Virus record (IMG/VR): IMGVR_UViG_3300044630_005899
Location: 1 to 29,628 of that record
Direction: 5' to 3' (one strand)
From: a virus
Length of the DNA stretch: 29,628 nt
Shown here in pieces: positions 21,901 to 29,628 of this stretch. Every line of letters begins with the position of its first letter. Position 1 is the stretch's first letter. The notes below the pieces were generated by a model. It saw only the letters and a program-made list of their open reading frames with translations, made no database searches and was not told the DNA's origin. The position numbers were made by a program, and so were the translations under genes.

Positions 21901-22503
21901 ATGGCCTACATCACATCGACCGAGCTGGGAACGTATCTCTATAATAAGGGATTTGTCACAGAGGAACTATCAGCAGCTGACGAAACTCGGCTGCTAAATT
22001 CCGCCATCGGTGAGTGGGAAGGGCTGGTCGGATGTCGACCATTTCTCGCGGTTTCATCGACCAAGGTTTATGATCCGCGAGACATACAAGCGGATAGACG
22101 CGGCTGGATTTTAGATCTGGCCGTGCCTATTTCAGCAGCGCCGACACTGGTCAAATCTGGTGTCAGCACAGGTGTCGCTGGAGCCACATTGGCACAGTAT
22201 GACGACTGGCTGCTGCCAGATTACACTGCGCCATATACGCAGCTGATTTTCAGGACCAAACCATATTTCAGGCTGGAAATCACGGCAGCCTATGGGTACA
22301 CAGACGCGAACGGCATCGACGACCAGGTGAACGATGCACTGTATTGCCTAGCATCCGCCAGAGCTATCGAGGAGGGTCGAGGTCGTGACGGCATCGTGAG
22401 TCGTGTGAAGACAGGTCTGGTCGAGATTTCCACACCAGATAATCCAGTCAAGGAGCTGCGCAAACGAGCAGCTGAAATTGCGCGAGGTTATTGGCTGTCG
22501 TGA
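21901..22503 (+). CDS. Head-tail connector/adaptor (gp6-like), 200 aa
   Basis: An N-terminal helical segment with the motif LLNSAIGEWEGLVGCRPF, then a beta region and a C-terminal helix (VNDALYCLASARAIEEGRGRDGIVSRVKTGLVEI...KELRKRAAEIARGYWLS). This is the layout of HK97 gp6/SPP1 gp15-type adaptors that dock onto the portal. It is the first of the connector genes and is coupled to the next by GTGA. Confidence 0.72.
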   Translation: MAYITSTELGTYLYNKGFVTEELSAADETRLLNSAIGEWEGLVGCRPFLAVSSTKVYDPRDIQADRRGWILDLAVPISAAPTLVKSGVSTGVAGATLAQYDDWLLPDYTAPYTQLIFRTKPYFRLEITAAYGYTDANGIDDQVNDALYCLASARAIEEGRGRDGIVSRVKTGLVEISTPDNPVKELRKRAAEIARGYWLS

Positions 22504-22844
22504 GCGTGCCATACAAGCCGCATTCATTCAGAGTTTTCAGCACATCGGCACGCATCGGTGCGAACAACGTCGTCGAGGGATTCGCGCCCGACACTCCAGG
22601 TATCTACATCAGAGGGAACGCGCAGCAGATGTCGCCAGGCGCTGCCTATGACATTTTCGGTCGGGACGTGACAAACGGGTTTTCGTTTTTCGTCGACGTG
22701 AATGATTTGAACAGGTCGACATTTGAGGTCGGCGGGACCATAGAGTGGATTGGCGACCTGTATGCCATCGAGAAGGTCCAGATAAACGAACACGGCATCG
22801 GCAGCGACCACATCGCGGTCTACGCAGTCCTAAACAAACACTGA
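22500..22844 (+). CDS. Head-closure/stopper protein candidate, 114 aa
   Basis: A small beta-rich protein: FRVFSTSARIGANNVVEGFAPDTPGIYIRGNAQQMSPGAAYDIFGRDVTNGFSFFVDVNDL, then TIEWIGDLYAIEKVQ. The pattern resembles SPP1 gp16-type stoppers that close the connector. The GTG at 22500 overlaps the upstream TGA and is chosen over the in-frame TTG at 22491. Position between adaptor and tail terminator supports the call. Confidence 0.65.
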   Translation: MSVPYKPHSFRVFSTSARIGANNVVEGFAPDTPGIYIRGNAQQMSPGAAYDIFGRDVTNGFSFFVDVNDLNRSTFEVGGTIEWIGDLYAIEKVQINEHGIGSDHIAVYAVLNKH

Positions 22845-22845
22845 C

Positions 22846-23283
22846 ATGCACTACACAGACATTTTCAATCAGATAGCAGCGCACATCAAAACGGCCTGGG
22901 ACGTCGAGACCACATCGGCGGGACGTGCAGCCAAAAACCTGCCACAGTTGCCGCGTGCCGTCATCACGCTGGAATCGTGCGACAGAACAGCCGCAGGTCG
23001 CAGCATTGAGCAGCAGTGGACATGGACAGTGGCTGGTGAATTTGCACTGCCAGTGGGCAGCACAGACGCACAGAAACTGATGGCGGAAAAAGCCGAAGCG
23101 TTGATTGACCTGCTGACACCATTTTCTGAATCGTCGGGCAGTGTGCCAGCAGCAGCCGCCGCATTCGGTGGGATAGGTTATCAGCCAATGGTCCCGAACT
23201 GGTCGCCGATTCCGCTGGATGATGCCGACAACAGCTGCGGTGTGACTATGACGTTTACGGTCAATACAACTGTATGGCAGTAA
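22846..23283 (+). CDS. Tail terminator/completion protein candidate, 145 aa
   Basis: An N-terminal helix (TDIFNQIAAHIKTAWDVE), a beta-hairpin with IEQQWTWTVAGEFALPVG, a helix AEKAEALIDLLTPF, and a final strand TMTFTVNTTVW. This alpha/beta layout is common to small tail terminators such as lambda gpU/SPP1 gp17. Assignment is by size, order and layout, not clear identity. It overlaps the next gene by 10 bp. Confidence 0.6.
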   Translation: MHYTDIFNQIAAHIKTAWDVETTSAGRAAKNLPQLPRAVITLESCDRTAAGRSIEQQWTWTVAGEFALPVGSTDAQKLMAEKAEALIDLLTPFSESSGSVPAAAAAFGGIGYQPMVPNWSPIPLDDADNSCGVTMTFTVNTTVWQ

Positions 23284-23837
23284 GACGCACACACTTGCAG
23301 CACTACAATGCGCTGGTCGAGAAATTCAATCGATACGAAATAGGCAAGCAGGCAGCCATCGAGGAGATCAGGAAGCAGCTGCAAGCCGACGCGGTCGAGC
23401 TAGTGTCTGGTGCGACTCCACAGGGCGAGGCACGGGTCAAATGGCTGGCTAGGCTAGGGCATCCGTATGGTCGAGGGAATACGGCTGCTGAATCGACACC
23501 GACATCAAGACCACGGGGACCAGGCAAATACAAGCGAGGACCAAAGAAAGGCAAAAGCAAGGGTCGCGCACCATACCTACCGATTGGAACTATCAGCGGC
23601 AACCTGAAGCAGTCAGCATTCGCCAGGAAGGACCGACAAGGCGGACGCAACCTGATAACCTACGGCTACGGCAAACGTGCGAAGGGCGCACTATTTGCGG
23701 TCCTGCCAGCAGGGACAAAGAAAATGCACGGCAGAGGTGTCTGGGCGCCAGGTCGGCGAGGTGAGCTGAACAAGCGATCGATGGCATATAGAAAAGCATA
23801 TCGTGACCAGTTCATTCGCGATGTGCGGAAACCATGA
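23274..23837 (+). CDS. Basic neck/tail-joining protein candidate (gp10-like), 187 aa
   Basis: Very basic, with an internal Pro/Lys/Arg-rich stretch (SRPRGPGKYKRGPKKGKSKGRAPYLPIGTISGNLKQSAFAR). The GTISGNLKQSAF segment resembles the TGxLxxS part of HK97 gp10-type neck proteins. An N-terminal helix (VEKFNRYEIGKQAAIEEIRKQLQADA) precedes it. It lies just before the tube protein. Other roles are possible, and the charge suggests contact with DNA or an acidic partner. Confidence 0.6.
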   Translation: MAVRRTHLQHYNALVEKFNRYEIGKQAAIEEIRKQLQADAVELVSGATPQGEARVKWLARLGHPYGRGNTAAESTPTSRPRGPGKYKRGPKKGKSKGRAPYLPIGTISGNLKQSAFARKDRQGGRNLITYGYGKRAKGALFAVLPAGTKKMHGRGVWAPGRRGELNKRSMAYRKAYRDQFIRDVRKP

Positions 23838-23878
23838 AATCCACATGTCAAAATGAAATTCAACACAGGTAACAAGTT

Positions 23879-24640
23879 ATGAGATATTCAGGTGATTTGA
23901 CAGCATTTTCTCTCGCAGGGTCGAGCGTCCTGGACACGTTCACTAACGCGACCTTTAAGACTCCTGTGCAGGTCGAGGAGGGCAAAGGCGGAGCTGCGCG
24001 GCACTCGCTGGCAGTACCTGTTAAACGAAGTTTCGAGGCATCGGCTGAACTGATGCGCGACGTCACAGGCACACGGCAAACGACACTTACACTCACTGTC
24101 GCAAACCTAGTCTCCGATGTCATCGCCAAGGTCCGAACCTGCACCATCAACGTCAGCAACATTAACCAGGAATGCAGTGGTCGAGCTGATGGATTCATGA
24201 CCTACCAGGCAACTGGGACCAAGTTCACAGGCAGCGCCACACTTCAGATTTTGGACGCAGACACGACCACGCTCATGGAAACGGTCAACAACGCGACACT
24301 GTCGAGCGTCAACACTACACTCTCGATTTCGGTCGGCGGTGTCGTGCTGGTCCTGCCAGTCACACTGACATCTGCAGAGTATCGAATCGAGCGCGACGCC
24401 CTCATTTTGGTGAATGTGGAATTCGAGCAGCGAGGCACTCCAACAACTGTGACAGGTTCGACATTGTTCACCAGCATCATGACAGGTGCGACCACATGCG
24501 CCATCGTCGCGACCATCACGACACTAGGAACTTACACTGGCAGCAGCATCATCGAGTCGGCGACATTTACACTGCCAGAGACAGGCATTGTGACAGAGTC
24601 GTACACATTCAAGGGTCTAGGGCAGCTGGTTAAGAGTTAA
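23879..24640 (+). CDS. Major tail tube protein candidate, 253 aa
   Basis: Beta-rich with repeated Thr/Val strands (TTLTLTVANLV, TTLSISVGGVVLVLPVTL) and the late RDALILVNVEFEQRGTP strand-turn. The order connector, then this gene, then small chaperones, then tape measure is the standard place of the tube subunit. AGG lies upstream of the ATG at 23879. Identification is by position and composition. Confidence 0.72.
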   Translation: MRYSGDLTAFSLAGSSVLDTFTNATFKTPVQVEEGKGGAARHSLAVPVKRSFEASAELMRDVTGTRQTTLTLTVANLVSDVIAKVRTCTINVSNINQECSGRADGFMTYQATGTKFTGSATLQILDADTTTLMETVNNATLSSVNTTLSISVGGVVLVLPVTLTSAEYRIERDALILVNVEFEQRGTPTTVTGSTLFTSIMTGATTCAIVATITTLGTYTGSSIIESATFTLPETGIVTESYTFKGLGQLVKS

Positions 24641-24664
24641 GATTTTAAGGGATAGGAAACTAAC

Positions 24665-24787
24665 ATGGCAAAAGAAAAGGACACCAAAATCGACGGCGGA
24701 TTTCGCGACCATCAATGCGGCGAGGCAGCAGCCGAAAAACCTGCCGAGAAACCAGCAGACAAACCTGCTGAGGACGTGACTGAATAA
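24665..24787 (+). CDS. Small charged protein, 40 aa
   Basis: MAKEKDTKIDGG... followed by Glu/Lys/Pro/Ala repeats (AEKPAEKPADKPAED). The start has a good AGGAAACTAAC site. Its stop overlaps the next start (TAATG). It is disordered and may be a short accessory of the tail chaperone or a decapitated remnant. Similar short charged genes are seen next to tail tube genes. Confidence 0.5.
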   Translation: MAKEKDTKIDGGFRDHQCGEAAAEKPAEKPADKPAEDVTE

Positions 24788-25239
24788 TGGTCGGCGACCT
24801 ACTGAACAAGATCCTGGACCAGTCGGCGCCAGTGTCTGATGTCGTCGAAATCACCATCATCGATGGAGTGAAACTGAAATTCAAGGTTTTATGCGACATG
24901 GAGGAGAGGCTGCGAGTCGAGGCGGAGGCACTCAGATTTGCCAAGCAAATGTCAAAACAGATCGCAGACGGCGCTATGCTGCCAGCATGGAAAGACGTCG
25001 CCACCGACAATGCAGGAATTCTGGCGCAGGCGAAAATGCTCGCGCTGTTATCGCTAGACGAGGAGATGCAAAACGAGCTGGCATGGCTGACTATCGCCAA
25101 AAAGGCTGCACCAGTTTTCGCTGGCACGGTCGCGGCGCTGGACCAGGCAGCAGCAAATCGCACGGGTGACTACGCGGTTTTTGTCGAGGAAAAAAAAAGC
25201 TGCAGCGAAGCGGAGATTACGCAGCCAAATGTCGAATAG
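24787..25239 (+). CDS. Tail assembly chaperone, short form (gpG-like), 150 aa
   Basis: Mainly helical, with LNKILDQSAPVSDVVEITIIDGVKLKFKVLCDMEERLRVEAEALRFAKQM and a C-terminal helix IAKKAAPVFAGTVAALDQAAANRTG. It precedes the tape measure gene, as lambda gpG does. Near its end a run of nine A residues (25190-25198) allows a -1 shift. The unshifted frame ends at 25239 with a TAG. Role: binds and folds the tape measure and recruits tube subunits. Confidence 0.82.
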   Translation: MVGDLLNKILDQSAPVSDVVEITIIDGVKLKFKVLCDMEERLRVEAEALRFAKQMSKQIADGAMLPAWKDVATDNAGILAQAKMLALLSLDEEMQNELAWLTIAKKAAPVFAGTVAALDQAAANRTGDYAVFVEEKKSCSEAEITQPNVE

Positions 25240-25364
25240 CAGTGGACGTCTACCATCGATGGTATGACGACCTGGAGGCGCATGAACAGTTTCGCGTACT
25301 GCAGATTCTCGCGCTGAATGAGGTTCATCCACCAGCGCCACGGCAAGTCATAATAGTAGGATAA
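24787..25364 (+). CDS. Tail assembly chaperone, frameshifted long form (gpGT-like), about 192 aa
   Basis: If the ribosome slips back one base on the nine-A run, translation continues in the -1 frame as KLQRSGDYAAKCRIAVDVYH, then RWYDDLEAHEQFRVLQILALNE, then HPPAPRQVIIVG, to the TAA at 25362-25364, two bases before the tape measure ATG. The extension is 55 residues, looks like a folded helical domain and fills what would otherwise be a 126-bp gap. This is the conserved gpG/gpGT device of siphophage tails. Confidence 0.78.
25190..25225 (+). promoter_or_regulatory. -1 ribosomal frameshift site (A9 run) with possible downstream stem
   Basis: The zero-frame codons are GAA AAA AAA AGC, so a slide back by one base keeps AAA-anticodon pairing at both positions. 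GCTGC (25199-25203) can pair with GCAGC (25221-25225), starting at the slip site. The stem is weak, and the slippery run alone may suffice. Confidence 0.7.
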
Positions 25365-25365
25365 C

Positions 25366-26916
25366 ATGGGTGCAGTCGTCGTCGAACAGGTAGTTGCTCA
25401 GTTCATTCTGGACGACAAGGGCTATAAGAAAGGCGCGGATGCTGTCGTCAAAGAGTCGCAGAAAGTCGCGAAGGCTGTCGATAATGCGACTGATTCAACC
25501 AAGCGAAAGGGCGGCGCACTCAAGAACATCGGCGAGGGATTCGGCGCGATTACTGGTGCATTCGGAGCTGTGGCTGCGACCATCGGTGCTGTGGCGATTC
25601 CGCTGGCGCTAGGCGGAAAAGCTGCTGTGCAGACGGCGATTGAATTTGACACACTGCAGCGATCTCTCACAGCTATCACTGGCAGCGGCGAGCGAACTGC
25701 ACAGATTCTAGGGTTCATTGATAAGCTGGCGATTCCATCTGTTTTCGACACTGCGACACTAGGCGAGTCGGCAAAGCTGCTGGAGGCATTTGGTCTGAAC
25801 ACTGAACGATTCCTGCCGATTGCGGAAAAGCTAGGCACGGTTTTCGGTGGAAACGCGGAGTCGCTGAATTCATTTGTGGCTGCGCTAGGCTACCTGAAAT
25901 CGGGTCGATTCGGTGAGGCATTTGAGTCGCTGGCCAGAGGCGGTGTCAGTCGGGAGCTGCTGACACAAAAGGGTCTGGAATTCGACAAGGGCGGTAGTTT
26001 CAAAGGCACGGTCGAGCAGGCGCTGACTGCGGTCGAGCTGGTGGTCAATGAGAAATTCGGCAAGCTGTCCGAGGAAATGGCATCGGGTCCGATGGCGAAA
26101 CTGGCGAGCCTGGGCGATGCGTTCAATCGGGTCATGCGCCAAATCGGTCTGGCGCTGGTCGGTCCTGTTGTCACAGTTTTCGAGACACTGTCTGGTGCGA
26201 TGGAAAATCTGACGAAGGTGAACGTTTTCGGTGATGCAATCAAATCGTTCATAGGGTCGATTCAAAGCATCGGCGGTGTCAGCATGGATGCCGAGGAGTC
26301 GCTGCTGAATCTGTCTGGCACATTCGTCGCACTGGGTGTGTTTCTCAAAAATTTGGCGGAAGGTTTCATGATTTTCAAGGACCAGGTCATCGCACTGGCT
26401 GAAATGTTTCCTGGCATAAAATTGTATCGAGCGCATCTAGGCAATTTGGCAAACGCGACTGGTCTGACGGCAAATCTTAGCGAGGCATACGGCGGCGGCG
26501 AAGCAGAGCGATTCATCGGTGTAAAACGATTTGATTTGGAGCAGCGCAGAAAACGAATGGCGGAGGCAGCAGCTGGGGAAGGTCTGGCAAAAGCTGGGGA
26601 TAAACCAGCAGCCGAACCAACGGTGAGTCCTGGCGAGTCGGTCAAGGACCTGCTGAAAAACATTTCCGACAGCAGCGCAACAACTGCGAGCAACACAGAG
26701 AAGCTGGCGAACATCAACGACAGAGTCCTGGGCGGCGGTGGTCTGGCATCGAGAGGTTTGAGTCGGCAGGAAATGACGGACCTGCAAACCAGACGTAGCA
26801 GCGGGACAAAGGAAATCAAGGGTCTGCTGGTCGAGCTAGGCTATGCCATCGAGCGAAACGTGAATCAGACATCAGCACGGAACATCGGCTATAACGTGAG
26901 CAGGCGGGAGGTTTAA
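25366..26916 (+). CDS. Tape measure protein, 516 aa
   Basis: Sets tail length. The N-terminal part is helical and polar (LDDKGYKKGADAVVKESQKVAKAVDN), residues 58-84 form a Gly/Ala-rich hydrophobic stretch (FGAITGAFGAVAATIGAVAIPLALGG), and long Ala/Leu helices follow. At the usual 0.15 nm per residue it predicts a tail of about 75-80 nm. AGGA at ideal spacing precedes the ATG. It starts two bases after the end of the shifted chaperone frame. Confidence 0.88.
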   Translation: MGAVVVEQVVAQFILDDKGYKKGADAVVKESQKVAKAVDNATDSTKRKGGALKNIGEGFGAITGAFGAVAATIGAVAIPLALGGKAAVQTAIEFDTLQRSLTAITGSGERTAQILGFIDKLAIPSVFDTATLGESAKLLEAFGLNTERFLPIAEKLGTVFGGNAESLNSFVAALGYLKSGRFGEAFESLARGGVSRELLTQKGLEFDKGGSFKGTVEQALTAVELVVNEKFGKLSEEMASGPMAKLASLGDAFNRVMRQIGLALVGPVVTVFETLSGAMENLTKVNVFGDAIKSFIGSIQSIGGVSMDAEESLLNLSGTFVALGVFLKNLAEGFMIFKDQVIALAEMFPGIKLYRAHLGNLANATGLTANLSEAYGGGEAERFIGVKRFDLEQRRKRMAEAAAGEGLAKAGDKPAAEPTVSPGESVKDLLKNISDSSATTASNTEKLANINDRVLGGGGLASRGLSRQEMTDLQTRRSSGTKEIKGLLVELGYAIERNVNQTSARNIGYNVSRREV

Positions 26917-29252
26917 TGCCACGACCACAGTTTTATTTTGATGTAGATGTCGAGCAGTGGCGACAGTCGCAGGATAGAATCGGGTTCAGCGCTGCTGGGG
27001 ACGATTTTAACACAGGTCAATTTTTCGCAGACACGTTCATCGATCCGCTGACAAACACTTTAATGCTGCGACCACGGCCGTTCTACCCAGCATGGTATAC
27101 CAGCAATACTGCGCCGTATGACAAGCTAGGTCTGGCTGATTTTGGTCTAGGCGCGACCTGGTCAGTGACAGACATCACTGGTGTCGGTGGCAGCAAGTTT
27201 CTGGAGGGTCCGACATCGGCGAAGGGAACATCGGTCATTACGACTGCGACCTACGCGAAAAACACGGGATTCTATGTCGCGTTTTTCGGCTACTCAGAGG
27301 GGAGTCGATATACGCTGGCTGAGTTTGGCTGGGATGCTGGAGGCAGTGTCAGCAGCAATACAGCATGCAGACTCTATTCCGATGGTCTGGTCGAGGTCTG
27401 GCGGAACGGTGTCAAGGTGGTCGAGGGTCAGGTGTCTGGTGCGAAAGGCGGCGCGACGATTCAGAACACGCTGATTGAGCTGGTGCTAATTCCATGTCGA
27501 CGTCGCGAGCTGCTGGTCCTGTCGACTGCAGGAAACGGTGTGCGCGCGATTTTCCCAGACATTCTGGATTCAGACACAAATCCGACGATTACACCAGCTA
27601 CGCAGTTTTGGATAAAAATGAACGGGACGGTGAAATTTCAAGCTGCGCCGCTGAAATTCGCGACGTCAGGCTATGCCAGCAGCCAGCTATATGATTTGGC
27701 GGAAGCGCCAGCAGTCGCAGCTGTGCTGGAAACTTACACGAATGCGAGCTGGGGATCAGGGACAGCGATGATATACGGCGACCAGAGCTATCGCACAGGG
27801 AACAGCGATGCAGTCGTCGCGAGCATAACCGAGACAGACGGCACGACGACATTTGTGCCAGACGGTGTCAAAACTCAAATCAGAGTCAGAGCAGCCATGA
27901 CAGGAAACGGTCTATCGACACCAGTCGTCTACGGCATTTCTGGCGGATACAAGGCACTGTCTGCGAACACTGACGGTAGTGAGTCGGCGAACCTGTCTAC
28001 CTACTGGCAAGGCATGAGTTTCAGCGTGCCAGAGACAGGCGGCGCGACATTACGTTGGGACCTATTTGATCCGCTGGGCATTGGTCTTTATGGTCTGGAA
28101 TCGCACGCGAACAAGCCGACAAAAACGACACTGGGGACAACTGTTTTCCACAATGGGATTACCGAACCGATTGAATGGATTGAGGGCACGACACCATCAC
28201 TAGGTCGAGCGACACTGACATCAAATTCGCACATTACGCAGCTGCTGAAAACGTACATGTTTCGCGAGCGCATGGTTTTCGATGGCATGCTGATAAGCCA
28301 CGCGAGCAGCGACTGCGTCATTAAACGGCTAGTCGAGCTGGTCGGCGGCAGCAGCGCGGACCTGGCGCTCGAAACAGCCGCAGTAAGAGCAGGCGACATC
28401 GCACCAGCGCAGTGTGGAGATTTCAGCGAGATTGCGGATATCGGGGAAAACGCATGGTCATTCCTGTCCAGGATGATGCAGGATTATCTGGGCGGCTGGT
28501 GGTATGGCGAGTACCCACATGCGACCACACCGAAATTCACGACGAAATCGCCAGCGACCATGAATGCCGCGGCGAGCAAGTTTACGTTTTATGACACCAT
28601 CGCGAATGCCATCGCAGCAGGCAAGTCATCATCCGAGGCATGGCGCTACGTCTACAGGCAGCAGCGCTACCATTATATAAACCCAGAGGCGAATGAAATC
28701 ATTGTGACTGGATTTGATCCACGGCTGCAGCAGACGGTCCAAGCAGTCAAGCGTGACACAGCGAGCATCGATCCAACAGTTGCACCATCCGCCAGACCGA
28801 CCAACTGGATCGGCGGCACATCGAGGCTGGGTTTAATCAACAAGGGTCTGGCATCGCAGGACCTGGTCGATTCGGCTGCTGGGCTGCTGTATGACAGGTG
28901 CAGTCCTGCCAGACAGATAAACGAGATCGAGGTCGAGCTGCCAGTGATTTCTGACGTCACAGGATTCCCAGTCTGGGTGTCTGATAAAGTCACACTTAAC
29001 GGCATCGATTTCCTAGTCACATCGATTCAAGGTGGAGTCGAAAAGGATCCTGACGCATCGAGCAGCGACGACTTCATGTGGAGGCCGTGTACCTACGTTT
29101 TGTCGAATATTGTCGGCTACAGCAACGCAGCGAATTTCGACAACATCGTCGCGTTTGGCACGGTGAACGGTCTGCGAACGGCACTGGCGCGTCGAGGGTT
29201 CATGGATGGCAGTATGACGCGGCTGCAGATTGCGTCGCGGAACATTCTATGA
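26916..29252 (+). CDS. Large tail-tip/baseplate hub protein candidate, 778 aa
   Basis: First gene after the tape measure (TAATG), where distal tail and hub proteins are expected. Residues 110-230 resemble a lectin-like beta sandwich (NTGFYVAFFGYSEGSRYTLAEFGWDAGG, then YSDGLVEVWRNGVKVVEG). The C-terminal third (SFLSRMMQDYLGGWW, then VTLNGIDFLVTSIQGGVEKDPD) has the flavour of phage hub proteins. There is no signal peptide. It may combine the roles that other siphophages divide between distal tail and tail-associated proteins. Assignment is by order and style. Confidence 0.65.
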   Translation: MPRPQFYFDVDVEQWRQSQDRIGFSAAGDDFNTGQFFADTFIDPLTNTLMLRPRPFYPAWYTSNTAPYDKLGLADFGLGATWSVTDITGVGGSKFLEGPTSAKGTSVITTATYAKNTGFYVAFFGYSEGSRYTLAEFGWDAGGSVSSNTACRLYSDGLVEVWRNGVKVVEGQVSGAKGGATIQNTLIELVLIPCRRRELLVLSTAGNGVRAIFPDILDSDTNPTITPATQFWIKMNGTVKFQAAPLKFATSGYASSQLYDLAEAPAVAAVLETYTNASWGSGTAMIYGDQSYRTGNSDAVVASITETDGTTTFVPDGVKTQIRVRAAMTGNGLSTPVVYGISGGYKALSANTDGSESANLSTYWQGMSFSVPETGGATLRWDLFDPLGIGLYGLESHANKPTKTTLGTTVFHNGITEPIEWIEGTTPSLGRATLTSNSHITQLLKTYMFRERMVFDGMLISHASSDCVIKRLVELVGGSSADLALETAAVRAGDIAPAQCGDFSEIADIGENAWSFLSRMMQDYLGGWWYGEYPHATTPKFTTKSPATMNAAASKFTFYDTIANAIAAGKSSSEAWRYVYRQQRYHYINPEANEIIVTGFDPRLQQTVQAVKRDTASIDPTVAPSARPTNWIGGTSRLGLINKGLASQDLVDSAAGLLYDRCSPARQINEIEVELPVISDVTGFPVWVSDKVTLNGIDFLVTSIQGGVEKDPDASSSDDFMWRPCTYVLSNIVGYSNAANFDNIVAFGTVNGLRTALARRGFMDGSMTRLQIASRNIL

Positions 29253-29449
29253 GAGACATCGTCGTGAACATCGGTGGAGAGGGCGACCAGACGAGCATTC
29301 CGCTGGTCATTCAGGGCTGCGAATGTCGGTCAGAGGATTTCGTCATGGCGCTGATTCAGTTCACAAATTCATGGCGAGCTGCGGCTGATCGAGTTGCGCC
29401 AGAGCAGACCACAGAGCGTAAACCATGCGGGTGTCAAGATGCCAAATAA
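29249..29449 (+). CDS. Small hypothetical tail-region protein, 66 aa
   Basis: ATGA overlap with the hub gene. MRDIVVNIGGEGDQTSIPLVIQGCECRSEDFVMALIQFTNSWRAAADRV ends in a Cys-containing tail (TERKPCGCQDAK). It may be an adaptor between the hub and the 1163-aa protein, whose start lies within its 3' end. Its last 56 bases also appear at 1-56 because of the terminal overlap. Confidence 0.6.
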   Translation: MRDIVVNIGGEGDQTSIPLVIQGCECRSEDFVMALIQFTNSWRAAADRVAPEQTTERKPCGCQDAK

Positions 29450-29628
29450 CGGGCTGATTTTCGAGACGGCAGCCATCGAGTGGAAGCTGGAGTCGACAGC
29501 GACAGCCACAGGTTCAGGGTCAGGAACACTGGCAAAATCCCACACTGCGAATGCGTCGACGCAGTATGTGCCGAATGCGATAAACGTCAATACGGGCATC
29601 TACCTGGAGGTGTCATCGAGCGATGATG
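29394..29628. repeat. Right copy of the 235-bp terminal redundancy
   Basis: Identical to 1-235 except C29506 in place of T113. In the large tail gene this changes codon 38 of the frame counted from base 1 (Val in the left copy, Ala in the right). Confidence 0.95.
29439..29628 (+). CDS. Partial second copy of the large tail gene 5' end
   Basis: Starts at the ATG equivalent to base 46 and runs off the window. It is not a second gene but the same gene read again because the sequence overlaps itself. The one difference is Ala in place of Val (C29506 against T113). Confidence 0.9.
   Translation, partial: MPNNGLIFETAAIEWKLESTATATGSGSGTLAKSHTANASTQYVPNAINVNTGIYLEVSSSDD

Noticed and set aside
22609-23292. 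Open frame of 227 codons on the minus strand
   Set aside because: It lies opposite two connector genes with normal phage features, has Cys/Arg-rich composition typical of an antisense shadow and no ribosome site or promoter.
26262-26819. Minus-strand frame of 185 codons opposite the tape measure gene
   Set aside because: Ser/Pro/Arg-rich shadow produced by codon bias of the tape measure gene; no start signals.
1-29628. Integrase, lysogeny repressor, DNA methyltransferase or tRNA genes
   Set aside because: Looked for tyrosine/serine recombinase motifs, CI-like proteins, SAM-binding motifs and tRNA-like cloverleafs; none could be supported.

Overview
The window is one complete circle-length of a small tailed-phage genome plus a short overlap. 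Bases 1-235 reappear at 29394-29628 with a single mismatch (T113 against C29506), so the unit genome is about 29,393 bp. The gene set is that of a siphovirus: HK97-type terminase, portal, protease and capsid, a connector series, a tail tube protein, a tail chaperone with a -1 frameshift site, a tape measure protein and large tail-tip proteins. I see no integrase, excisionase, CI-like repressor, tRNA, transposon or CRISPR array, so a strictly lytic life is the simplest reading. The promoters look like bacterial sigma-70 promoters and genes are packed with ATGA/TAATG overlaps. The host cannot be named. The SH3-free amidase and a possible spanin-like protein weakly favour a Gram-negative host. 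CCGG appears to be completely absent, which suggests a host that restricts CCGG.

Layout. 46-5370 (+): distal tail and fibre genes, continuing across the circle junction from 29449. 5394-5411: a bidirectional terminator. 5438-6915 (-): a leftward operon of four small, unrecognised genes. 6950-7080: an AT-rich divergent promoter region. 7086-9824 (+): recombination and replication genes (small HTH protein, Gam-like, ERF annealing protein, SWIM zinc protein, SSB, two tiny proteins, RusA-like). 9834-11259: a structured leader, a DUF1376-type replication protein that carries a probable origin inside its gene, and a possible helicase loader. 11256-12793: small accessory genes, including an AT-rich pair and a PD-(D/E)XK nuclease candidate. 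12883-15132: lysis (amidase, membrane proteins) with a calcineurin-like phosphoesterase. 15155-21891: packaging and head. 21901-24640: connectors and tail tube. 24665-29449: tail chaperones, tape measure and tail tip.

How it fits together. One divergent region could drive everything: a rightward transcript through replication, lysis, head and tail genes, and a short leftward transcript. Both converge on the single clear terminator at 5.4 kb. The gene set implies annealing-type recombination (Gam, ERF, SSB), an initiator protein whose own gene contains the origin, and headful-like packaging, because the terminal overlap falls inside a coding gene and not at a defined end. The least explained parts are the leftward operon, the 11.3-11.8 kb island, the phosphoesterase in the lysis region and the 1163-residue tail protein.
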